From assembly GCA_001789205.1 (NCBI GenBank), contig MFYT01000082.1:1-6030 (forward strand): a DNA stretch of 6,030 nucleotides, written 5' to 3'. A program made the translations under genes and the position numbers. The stretch's first letter is position 1. The number at the start of each line of letters is the position of its first letter. The DNA comes from Candidatus Raymondbacteria bacterium RIFOXYA2_FULL_49_16. Lineage in GTDB: Bacteria; Fibrobacterota; OXYB2-FULL-49-7; XYB2-FULL-49-35. The notes under the pieces were generated by a model. That model saw only the letters and a list, made by a program, of their open reading frames with translations, did no database searches and had not been told where the DNA came from. Shown piece by piece: positions 1 through 6,030 of the stretch.

Positions 1-307
1 TCAGGGAAATGGCAAGTGACCACGCCTCGTGCGCCGAAGGCCGTATATTATACTCTTCAATGGAGAATTTATTGAAAACAAAGCAGCTGTCTGCCGCGGT
101 TTCCAGGCTATCCAATTCGTAGTTCAGGACATATTTAAGGGAAGTACGATGAAGCTGGACCGCTTTTATGGAAAAAGAGTCTGAAGGAATTTCGCCAAGG
201 GGGCGGTCCCAAGAGATGGGGGTAACGTCCGCACGTGTGGCCGCGTTTAAAACCGCTGGAATACCAACCGCAAACGTCATGAGTGCGGCGAAAAGCATTT
301 TATGCAT
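1..307 (-). CDS. Secreted protein, N-terminal part; paralogue of the 339-3200 toroid-head protein (cut by window edge)
   Basis: The frame is open from an ATG at 307 down to position 1 with no stop (102 codons), so the gene runs off the left edge. Residues 1-22 form a signal peptide (Lys3, hydrophobic stretch LFAALMTFAVGIPAVL, probable cleavage after LNA). The first 30 residues match the next gene upstream at 25 of 30 positions. After that similarity drops but stays alignable: LH.T.LKY.LN..LD.L near 51-66, then F.I...IRP..E near 79-91 and LAISL at the end. This marks a paralogue whose head starts with the same helical domain. A GAGGA box 4 nt upstream supports the start, and the 31-bp gap suggests co-transcription with 339-3200. 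Seen: open frame, signal peptide, similarity. Inferred: the same toroid-like fold and, by analogy, the same Fn3/Ig/LamG/tail. Function is unknown. An in-frame ATG at codon 4 is a weaker alternative start. Confidence 0.85.
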   Translation of the reverse strand, partial: MHKMLFAALMTFAVGIPAVLNAATRADVTPISWDRPLGEIPSDSFSIKAVQLHRTSLKYVLNYELDSLETAADSCFVFNKFSIEEYNIRPSAHEAWSLAISL

Positions 308-600
308 TCAATCCTCGATTTTTAAATAAGGTAAATCTTTATTTCAGGTATACCAGCTTCCGTTCCATTGTTTTCGTTCCAGCCTGCATGCGCAGCAGAT
401 AAACGCCTGAAGCCTGCTGCGATCCGGCCCAGACGAGCCTGTACTCTCCTGCTTCTTTTTTCCCATCCACAAGGCGCGCGACCCGGCTGCCCTTTACGTC
501 AAAAACATCAAGAACCACTCTTTGCGCAGCAGGTATTGAAAAGGTGATCACCGCAGAGGGGTTGAAAGGGTTTGGCATAGCATCAAGGGAAAACACACGG
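241..600. repeat. Direct repeat copy 1: gene-junction unit (tail end, spacer, next signal peptide)
   Basis: This stretch aligns without gaps to 3134-3493 at a fixed offset of 2893 bp. By hand count 92 of 98 bases match over 241-338 against 3134-3231, and 159 of 169 over 342-510 against 3235-3403. It covers the 3' end of the 339-3200 gene, the spacer, and the signal-peptide codons of the 1-307 gene. Identity includes third codon positions and non-coding bases, which points to recent duplication or gene conversion more than to protein-level constraint. Confidence 0.85.
308..338 (-). promoter_or_regulatory. 31-bp intergenic spacer with ribosome binding site for the 1-307 gene
   Basis: On the minus strand a GAGGA box (312-316) sits 4 nt before the ATG at 307. 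The spacer has no obvious inverted repeat or T-run, so it shows no terminator and suggests read-through from the 339-3200 gene. It matches the spacer at 3201-3231 in length and at all but two bases. Confidence 0.7.
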
Positions 601-3200
601 CGTGCCGCGATTTTACCGGCAATGTCTGTGGTGAGCGTGTCGGCAGCAAGATGGCCAATCTGTTCCTGAGTCAGGGCCGTGTCATAGACCCGGATATCGT
701 CCATGCCTCCATGGTAGTACAGGATAGGTGTTATGGCGGAAGTCTGATAGCCAATCTGCATTCTTCCGGCAACGCTATGGGCCATGCTTGTCGCGGTCCC
801 GGAATAGGTCCCGCCGGCATCAACCCCGTCGATATACAGCGTCATGTCTGTCGCGTTGTTGACCACAGCCGCCACATACGTCCAGATGTTTCTGGAAACA
901 GTATCTGCACTAACCTTTGATTTACGCGAACCGGTACTTGGGGTGCCGCCGTTGCCGAAGTTGACGGTTACCTGGCCGCTTTGTGTAATTGCCATCCATG
1001 TTCCGTAATATCGGCCGCCCATATCTTCTGTAACAAGAAGCGACCTCGATGAGTCAGTTTCCTCTATTTTAACCCAGAGGGATATGGAATAAGGAAAGGT
1101 AAGATTCTGCAGACTGTTGTCCATTTCTATATGTTCACCTGGGTTAAGATATACGGCATTATCGAGTACCCCCGGAATCCTTGAACATGAATTGATAAAT
1201 GTTCCGTTATTGTTGTTGCCGGAATAATCGTATATCATACTGCCCTGTTCTTCATCCATTGGCCAGTAACCCACAAGATTATTGTTCAGATCGCTGAAAG
1301 TAAATTCTGTTTCTGTATTGGAGGGAATAGTGTGAGGAGGATTTGTAAAATCCTGGATATTACTTACAGTCAGGGTGTAAACATTATCAAACGTCATAGC
1401 GGAAACATCCAGTATAACCATGTTCTGCAACAGATTGAGAACTGCGCTGCTGACAGAGAGTCCGCTGATACTGTAATTAGCGGTATTTTCAGCGCTTACT
1501 GAATCCACAGGTTTATTAAAAGCAACTACGACCCTTGAGCCGTTCACAGCCGTTACTCTTTCAATAGTAAGCGATCTGGTGTCATTTGGAGTTGAAACAA
1601 TGGCCCCTGTGCTGTTTGGGCTTTTATTATTATTCCAGTCAATTGCCGCGACCCTATAATGATATTCAGTATTCTCTACAAGGGAATTATCGAGATAGAA
1701 AGTGTCCTGGGTCATAATAATTTGAATACTGTCGCGGTAAACAAGATAATAGGCTACACCGCTTCCCGTGTCTTTGGATGCGGACCAGCTCAGGCTTACG
1801 GAATTAGGACCAAGAGTATCTGCAGTAAGCGCTGCAGGCGCAGAAGGAGGATTTGTATCCGGTTCCGACAAATGCCAGTTGCCTACCAGGAATTCCGCTT
1901 CCTGGTTTACCAGCCATCTGCCAAGATAATCGATTCCAAAGACAAACGCCGGACTTGAATTTTCAGCGTGAAAATGATGTTCTTCTTCAATAAAAAGACG
2001 GCCGGAGACAGTTCTGGACTGCATCCATAAGCAGTGATCCACCCGTATGTTTATCCAGTAATCCGCAGGCAGACGAACATTATCATCAAGCTCAAACACA
2101 TCCATCATGTTGTCGACACTAAGAAAATTATTTACTCTGTTTGCACTCCAGTCTGTTCCTTGCGGATAGTAGACCCTTGCCGAATCGTCCTGATAAATTG
2201 TACCGCCTGGCGAATAGTAGGGAGGAGACGGCCATCTGTAATTTACCAGGCATTCGTAAATTAAATCCGTATTCCATACGGCTGACTGAGGAACAATCTG
2301 GTTTGCAAGTATCATAATAACACCCACCCTCAGCACCGTTGCGCCAACGCACATATAATCAGGATGTATGCGGTTGTGATTGTAAAGATAACCCTCTTCT
2401 CTGATATTCCATCCTGAAATCCAGTCTTTTACAGGCGTCCCGTCAACCAGTGTTGCACGGTTTAAATCAGACTCCCTTGCAAATGCCGAAACAAACCAGC
2501 GGCTGGCTTTTTTCTTATAGGTTTGTACTGCCGAGTCATTGGGCATCATGGCAACTGCCAGTGAAATGATATTTGCATCCCAGGCGTTTTCCTCGGCTTT
2601 TGTATCATTCGTACAATCATTGCAATAAGGAGGTTCTTCGCTCAGTCTTCTGGATTCACCGTGAACAACCCTTGCTACATAAGTTTGAGTGAGAGAATCG
2701 AGTTCTTCCCATACTAAAAAGGCCCCAACGCCCATATATGTCGCCCATAACCTGCACTGCCAGCAATTACCCCATGCGGAACTGATCCACCCCATATTGT
2801 CTTTATGTTTGTAAGCTAGGGATTTAACCAGCTTTGCATGCAGAACTCTTGCTTCTGCCTCTGATATTCCGGTGACAGCTGAATCATATGTGCCAAGCCC
2901 CAGAGCGATACCCAGACCGCCGCATATTTCTGACCATGGCCGTATACTGAATTCATCTGTACCTCTGAAATCGTAATATCCTGACGAGTCAGTAGGTAAG
3001 GTATCGAGCATCTCGTTTAAACAGTATTTCAGGGCAGTAAGATGCAAATCCTTCATTTTTACCGATAGAGTATCTGCCGGTTCCGGTTTTGTGTATTGCG
3101 CCCAGTTTATGGGAACCACGTCCGCGCCCGTGGCCGCGTTTAAAACCGCTGGAATGCCAATCACAAGCGTCATGAGTGCGGCGAAAAGCATTTTATGCAT
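339..3200 (-). CDS. Secreted multidomain protein: uncharacterised alpha/alpha-toroid-like head, Fn3, Ig-like, LamG, T9SS/FlgD-type tail
   Basis: 953 residues. Signal peptide 1-22 (Lys3, hydrophobic core, cleavage near LNA/AT). Residues about 45-440 are a helix-rich head with conserved-looking blocks KAEENAWDA (201-209), NHNRIHPDYM (274-283) and YPQGTDW (345-351). This resembles (alpha/alpha) toroid polysaccharide-active proteins, a superfamily that includes heparinase and alginate-lyase-like lyases, but I cannot name the family. Two CxxC pairs (C146/C149, C193/C196) and an EEEHHFHAE cluster (405-413) are visible. Then come Fn3 (about 451-538), an Ig-like domain with NYSISG (about 543-637), a LamG jellyroll (about 641-852; DYSGNNNNG, LYIDGVDAGG, MDDIRVYD) and a sorting tail (about 868-953; PNPFNPS, ITFSIP, KLVYLK). 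The start at 3200 has a GAGGA box 4 nt upstream; the ATG at codon 4 is less well spaced. It lies 31 bp after the esterase gene and shares near-identical C-terminal DNA with it. Predicted role: extracellular polysaccharide cleavage or binding, with export by a type IX-like system (inference). Base composition is mosaic: GC-rich ends and an AT-richer interior. Gene and domain plan are firm; the enzymatic activity is not. Confidence 0.88.
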   Translation of the reverse strand: MHKMLFAALMTLVIGIPAVLNAATGADVVPINWAQYTKPEPADTLSVKMKDLHLTALKYCLNEMLDTLPTDSSGYYDFRGTDEFSIRPWSEICGGLGIALGLGTYDSAVTGISEAEARVLHAKLVKSLAYKHKDNMGWISSAWGNCWQCRLWATYMGVGAFLVWEELDSLTQTYVARVVHGESRRLSEEPPYCNDCTNDTKAEENAWDANIISLAVAMMPNDSAVQTYKKKASRWFVSAFARESDLNRATLVDGTPVKDWISGWNIREEGYLYNHNRIHPDYMCVGATVLRVGVIMILANQIVPQSAVWNTDLIYECLVNYRWPSPPYYSPGGTIYQDDSARVYYPQGTDWSANRVNNFLSVDNMMDVFELDDNVRLPADYWINIRVDHCLWMQSRTVSGRLFIEEEHHFHAENSSPAFVFGIDYLGRWLVNQEAEFLVGNWHLSEPDTNPPSAPAALTADTLGPNSVSLSWSASKDTGSGVAYYLVYRDSIQIIMTQDTFYLDNSLVENTEYHYRVAAIDWNNNKSPNSTGAIVSTPNDTRSLTIERVTAVNGSRVVVAFNKPVDSVSAENTANYSISGLSVSSAVLNLLQNMVILDVSAMTFDNVYTLTVSNIQDFTNPPHTIPSNTETEFTFSDLNNNLVGYWPMDEEQGSMIYDYSGNNNNGTFINSCSRIPGVLDNAVYLNPGEHIEMDNSLQNLTFPYSISLWVKIEETDSSRSLLVTEDMGGRYYGTWMAITQSGQVTVNFGNGGTPSTGSRKSKVSADTVSRNIWTYVAAVVNNATDMTLYIDGVDAGGTYSGTATSMAHSVAGRMQIGYQTSAITPILYYHGGMDDIRVYDTALTQEQIGHLAADTLTTDIAGKIAARRVFSLDAMPNPFNPSAVITFSIPAAQRVVLDVFDVKGSRVARLVDGKKEAGEYRLVWAGSQQASGVYLLRMQAGTKTMERKLVYLK
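741..880. repeat. LamG-core DNA repeat, copy in the 339-3200 gene
   Basis: By hand count 130 of 140 bases match 3631-3770. It encodes the LamG stretch around TLYIDGVD, GGTYSGTAT, MAHSVAG and MQIGYQTSA. Flanking LamG sequence on the N-terminal side is much less similar, so this is a local patch of high identity. Confidence 0.8.
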
Positions 3201-3493
3201 TCAATCCTCGATTCTAAAATAAGGTAAATCTTTATTTCAGATATACCAGCTTCCGTTCCATTATTTTCGTCCCGGCCTGCATGCGCAGCAGATAAACGCC
3301 TGAAGCCTGCTGCGATCCGGCCCAGACGATCCTGTACTCTCCAGCTTCTCTTTTCCCATCCACAAGACGCGCGACCCGGCTGCCCTTCACGTCAAAAGCA
3401 TCAAGGACCACTCTCTGAGCAGTGGGGATCGAAAACGCGATCATGGCAGAAGGGTTAAAAGGGTTGGGCATAACAGCAAGGGAAAACACCCTC
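3134..3493. repeat. Direct repeat copy 2: gene-junction unit
   Basis: Partner of 241-600. It covers the 3' end of the esterase gene, its 31-bp spacer, and the signal-peptide codons of the 339-3200 gene. Match is weaker towards 3430-3493 but still clear around the PNPFNPS codons. Confidence 0.85.
3201..3231 (-). promoter_or_regulatory. 31-bp intergenic spacer with ribosome binding site for the 339-3200 gene
   Basis: A GAGGA box (3205-3209) lies 4 nt before the ATG at 3200 and decides this start over the in-frame ATG at 3191. No hairpin or T-run is visible, so no terminator separates it from the upstream esterase gene. It is almost the same sequence as the spacer at 308-338. Confidence 0.7.
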
Positions 3494-5847
3494 TTTACCG
3501 GGTTATTATCAACGATGCCTGTAGAGGGCTCAGCAGCGGCAAGTCTGGTGATCTGGTCCTGTGTCAGGACCGAGTCATAGATCCGGATATCGTCCATGCT
3601 CCCGTCATAATATAAGGGTGTTCCAGCGGAAGTCTGATAGCCAATCTGCATTTTTCCGGCAACGCTATGGGCCATGGTTGTCGCTGTCCCGGAATAGGTC
3701 CCGCCCCCATCAACCCCGTCGATATACAGCGTCATATCTGTTGCGCTGTTTACCACAGCCGCCACATGCGTCCAGGCATTTTCAACAACAGTATTTGCAC
3801 TCACTTTTGTCTTACGTGAACCGGGGCCTGGAGAACCGCCATTGCCGAAATTGATCTGTACTTGTCCGGAGGCGCTTATCCCCATCCAGGCACCATAATA
3901 CGAGCCGCTGACATCCTCCGTGGAGAGAATGGCCCGGGTTAAATCGTCCTCCCTGTTGATCCACAGTGCTATGGTGAAGGGAAAGTGGAGACCGTGCAAA
4001 CCAGACGCCATCTGGGCATAAGCGCCGGGCGTAAAATGAAGGGCGTTTTCCAGCATGCCGGGGGTCCTGGAAAAACCGTAAAAGCAACCGCCATCGTTAT
4101 TATTTCCCGACCAGTCAAGCACAAGACTTTCCGTCTTTTCATCAAGAGGCCACCAGCTGTGAAGGTTATTATTAAGATCACTGCAGATAAAGTCAGCGGC
4201 GGTTCCCGATGGAAGCGTATGCACGGGCAGAGAACGATCCTGAATGTTTCCGGCAATCATTTGATACGATTCATTGAGCGCCATTGGCGAGACAATGAGC
4301 GTTACCAGGTCCCTGCTCTTGCTTAAGGAGACGCTTGAAACAGTAAGGCCTGTGATGGAATAGTTGGCCGAATTAACCGCGCTTACGGAGTCCACGGTCT
4401 TGTTAAACGCAATAAGGACGCTTGTCCCATTAACGCCATAGACTTGTTTGATTCTTAACGGCACACTATCCGGCGGAGGGGTTGTCACCAGGACCTCGTC
4501 ACTCATCAAGCCCTCAATATGGCATTGCCCCAAAGCCTGACGAACCGCGGAAATAGAATAACGGTACGATGGGACCACACTAAAATCAACGCCATCGTCT
4601 ATGAGAACAGTATCGGAAGTCGATAAAAAAGGCATGCTGTCGCGGTACACATGATATACGATGGCGTTCCGCGGATTTCCAGCCTCAATGGAATTCCAGG
4701 ACAATGCAACCTGCCTCGCATCCAGGGCTATGGATTGGAAAATGACCGGAGCCGCGGGCAATACCGTATCACAGGCAGGGACATTCCATCTTTCAAGCAC
4801 GTATTTTTCCAGCGAATCGGCAAAACGGACCGCACCTGCCGGTGTAAAATGCACCTCGTCGGTAAGACTATTGATATCGCTGAAATCCGTCCCTTCCAGC
4901 TTGAATAGCAGGGTGTCTCCCGACTGCTGCATCGAATCAATTATATTGCGGGTGGCTTTCCGGTAATCATCAATCGTCAATCCCGTAAGGGCATTAAGTC
5001 CCCCCCACCGTGTTGTAAAACTCGGGGTAACCACATATATGGCCGCGAGAGGATGATGAACGCGTAAATCGGCAATGAGGGAAGCGAGACGGCCGTGAAT
5101 AGATTGAGTGGTGTCATAGGTCGAAAGAAACTGAGCTGTAAAATCATTAAATCCCCACATAATGGTAAATACATCCACGTCACGGTCCCGTACAAGCATG
5201 CTTACGGCTTCCGCAATTTTGGAACCCCCCACGGCGAGATTGTAGAGTTTCCAGTTCTTTTTCCGGGCCAAACTGACCGGATAGGTCGTGTTCGAGTAGG
5301 TCTGGCCCATGCCATGGGTAATGGAATTCCCAATGGCCACATATACCGGTCTTTGCAGAATACTATCGTTTTCAAGTGCATATCCGCTGTCAAGTTCCAG
5401 ACCCTGAAAATTCACTGAATACAAATGAGGCAGCATAATTTCCCAGGAATGCGCTCCCGGCGCCGAGGCTGAAATGAAAAACGTCAAACCGCTGGTGGCA
5501 TGGTTCTTAAAAACGCCATCGCAATAAACGTCAAAATACGGATTCTGATAAAATCCGCCTTGACGCTGCTCAAAAGCTACGGCAATTACGGGGCTTGCCG
5601 TGCGAAAACGAAGGACCATGCCAGCCTGTGTCGCGGCAACATAAGGGGCGATGAGATTCACCGTCCCCAGCATTGCGCTGTCCAGCACTTCCTGGCTATA
5701 TCTATCCATGACCATTCTATTGGTGTCCGCCGTGATGAAAAGTGCGCCATCAACCTCTATCAGGGGGTTGTCAGGATGAATTGTCGCCGAGGAGAATACC
5801 CGCATACCTAATAAAAGAATCAGCATCATGATCATGTTGAAACGCAT
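3232..5847 (-). CDS. Secreted SGNH/GDSL-type esterase with CE2-like N-domain, Fn3, Ig-like, LamG and T9SS/FlgD-type tail
   Basis: 871 residues. The signal peptide covers about 1-21 (Arg2, core MIMMLILLLGM, cleavage near FSSA). Residues 25-160 look like the beta-sandwich that precedes the catalytic domain in carbohydrate esterase family 2-type enzymes (YFDVYCDG 104-111). The SGNH hydrolase domain spans about 167-355 with every block present: nucleophile Ser175 in GNSITHG (block I), oxyanion Gly208 in NLAVGG (II), Asn234 in GFND (III), and Asp330/His333 in DEVH (V). Its expected reaction is hydrolysis of O-acyl esters, most likely acetyl groups on polysaccharide. Fn3 (about 361-457), Ig-like (about 463-553; NYSITG), LamG (about 561-770; DWSGNNNDGG, LYIDGVDGGG, MDDIRIYD) and a sorting tail (about 785-871; PNPFNPS to KLVYLK) follow. 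A GAGGAA box 3 nt upstream supports the ATG at 5847. The signal peptide differs from those of the two downstream genes, while the LamG core and tail are near-identical to theirs. The preceding gene ends 11 bp upstream, which suggests an operon. Esterase class is well supported by motifs; substrate and the exact CE family are inference. Confidence 0.92.
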   Translation of the reverse strand: MRFNMIMMLILLLGMRVFSSATIHPDNPLIEVDGALFITADTNRMVMDRYSQEVLDSAMLGTVNLIAPYVAATQAGMVLRFRTASPVIAVAFEQRQGGFYQNPYFDVYCDGVFKNHATSGLTFFISASAPGAHSWEIMLPHLYSVNFQGLELDSGYALENDSILQRPVYVAIGNSITHGMGQTYSNTTYPVSLARKKNWKLYNLAVGGSKIAEAVSMLVRDRDVDVFTIMWGFNDFTAQFLSTYDTTQSIHGRLASLIADLRVHHPLAAIYVVTPSFTTRWGGLNALTGLTIDDYRKATRNIIDSMQQSGDTLLFKLEGTDFSDINSLTDEVHFTPAGAVRFADSLEKYVLERWNVPACDTVLPAAPVIFQSIALDARQVALSWNSIEAGNPRNAIVYHVYRDSMPFLSTSDTVLIDDGVDFSVVPSYRYSISAVRQALGQCHIEGLMSDEVLVTTPPPDSVPLRIKQVYGVNGTSVLIAFNKTVDSVSAVNSANYSITGLTVSSVSLSKSRDLVTLIVSPMALNESYQMIAGNIQDRSLPVHTLPSGTAADFICSDLNNNLHSWWPLDEKTESLVLDWSGNNNDGGCFYGFSRTPGMLENALHFTPGAYAQMASGLHGLHFPFTIALWINREDDLTRAILSTEDVSGSYYGAWMGISASGQVQINFGNGGSPGPGSRKTKVSANTVVENAWTHVAAVVNSATDMTLYIDGVDGGGTYSGTATTMAHSVAGKMQIGYQTSAGTPLYYDGSMDDIRIYDSVLTQDQITRLAAAEPSTGIVDNNPVKRVFSLAVMPNPFNPSAMIAFSIPTAQRVVLDAFDVKGSRVARLVDGKREAGEYRIVWAGSQQASGVYLLRMQAGTKIMERKLVYLK
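3631..3770. repeat. LamG-core DNA repeat, copy in the esterase gene
   Basis: Partner of 741-880. Its offset is 2890 bp, not 2893, because the esterase is one codon shorter between the LamG core and the tail (TPLYYDG against TPILYYHG). Confidence 0.8.
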
Positions 5848-5858
5848 AACTTCCTCGC
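5848..5858 (-). promoter_or_regulatory. 11-bp gap carrying the ribosome binding site of the esterase gene
   Basis: On the minus strand a GAGGAA box (5851-5856) precedes the ATG at 5847 by 3 nt. There is no room for a terminator or promoter, so the esterase is expected to share a transcript with the gene ending at 5859. This spacer does not resemble the two 31-bp spacers downstream, consistent with the different signal peptide that follows it. Confidence 0.7.
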
Positions 5859-6030
5859 TTATTTAACGTACACCAGCTTCCGCTCCAATACTTTCGTCCC
5901 AGCCTGCATGCGCAGCATATAAATTCCTGAAGCCTGACTTGATCCGGCCCAGATGAGTTTGTGCCCTCCCGCTTCTTTTTTTCCATCCAACAGACGCGCG
6001 ACCCTGCTGCCCTTCACGTCAAAAACATCA
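5859..6030 (-). CDS. C-terminal end of a secreted protein with T9SS/FlgD-type sorting tail (cut by window edge)
   Basis: Reading leftward from 6029, 56 codons run to a TAA at 5861-5859; the rest of the gene lies to the right of the window. The peptide begins DVFDVKGSRVARLLDGKKEA and ends ERKLVYVK. It matches the tail of the 339-3200 protein at 45 of 56 residues, whereas the esterase tail matches that protein at 52 of 56. This is the second half of the FlgD-Ig/type A sorting domain, which in the type IX family directs passage across the outer membrane and surface attachment or release. The catalytic head is not visible, so the activity is unknown. By neighbourhood it is probably another secreted carbohydrate-active or binding protein of the same operon. 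Confidence 0.88.
   Translation of the reverse strand, partial: DVFDVKGSRVARLLDGKKEAGGHKLIWAGSSQASGIYMLRMQAGTKVLERKLVYVK
5862..6030. repeat. Direct repeat copy 3 (partial): sorting-tail codons only
   Basis: Aligns with 342-510 and 3235-3403 over the whole sorting-tail end, visibly more diverged than those two are from each other. The similarity stops at the stop codon: the 11-bp spacer and the following signal peptide are unrelated to the other junctions. It continues beyond the right edge. Confidence 0.8.

Noticed and set aside
308-338. Possible intergenic terminator or internal promoter
   Set aside because: No inverted repeat followed by a T-run, and no convincing -35/-10 pair can be placed in 31 bp.
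651-920. Plus-strand open frame of 89 codons inside the LamG/tail end of the 339-3200 gene
   Set aside because: It is antisense to conserved LamG codons, has no ribosome binding site that I can see, and its peptide is low in recognisable features.
3561-4326. Plus-strand open frames opposite the esterase's LamG and Ig-like region
   Set aside because: They are shadows of a GC-richer coding strand. The minus-strand frame carries clear LamG and Ig-like motifs throughout.
4651-5811. Several open frames of 60-110 codons on both strands within the esterase head
   Set aside because: The minus-strand SGNH domain with all catalytic blocks occupies this DNA; overlapping real genes here are very unlikely.
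5771-5986. Minus-strand frame of 71 codons bridging the gene junction near 5859
   Set aside because: It is out of frame with both the sorting tail and the esterase signal peptide, each strongly supported, so it is a chance frame.
241-6030. Possible CRISPR array or mobile-element terminal repeats from the repeated blocks
   Set aside because: The repeats are hundreds of bases long, direct, mostly protein-coding and in frame. No transposase, short spacer-repeat pattern or target-site duplication is visible.

Overview
The window is fully coding on the minus strand. It holds four consecutive genes of one tandem cluster, in transcription order (right to left): the last 56 codons of a secreted protein (5859-6030), a complete SGNH-type esterase (3232-5847), a complete protein with an uncharacterised, probably alpha/alpha-toroid head (339-3200), and the first 102 codons of a paralogue of that protein (1-307). 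The gaps are 11, 31 and 31 bp. None holds a terminator-like hairpin and each start has a GAGGA-type ribosome binding site, so the genes look like one polycistronic unit whose promoter lies beyond position 6030. There are no RNA genes, CRISPR arrays, insertion sequences or gene-free stretches over 31 bp.

The two complete proteins share one plan: signal peptide, variable catalytic or binding head, fibronectin-III-like domain, Ig-like domain, LamG (concanavalin-A-like) jellyroll, and a C-terminal tail of about 85 residues of the FlgD-Ig/T9SS type A sorting kind (PNPFNPS start, KLVY[LV]K end). The upstream partial gene ends in the same tail. Such tails point to a member of the Fibrobacterota/Chlorobi/Bacteroidota supergroup or a neighbouring phylum that degrades polysaccharides (Fibrobacterota/Chitinispirillum-like lineages, for example). 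That assignment is an inference from domain style and not from a marker gene. The likely job of the cluster is extracellular processing of a decorated polysaccharide: the esterase removes acyl groups, the toroid proteins may cleave the chain, and the LamG, Fn3 and Ig modules bind or space the enzymes at the substrate or cell surface.

The most notable structure is at DNA level. The gene junctions (3' tail, intergenic gap and, for two genes, the next signal peptide) are near-identical direct repeats spaced 2893 bp apart, while the heads between them differ. The 339-3200 gene is also compositionally mosaic: its two ends are about 52-60% G+C in the 60-base rows counted, and its interior is about 37-48%. 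This suggests a cassette-like array in which heads are exchanged, or ends homogenised, by recombination through shared flanks.
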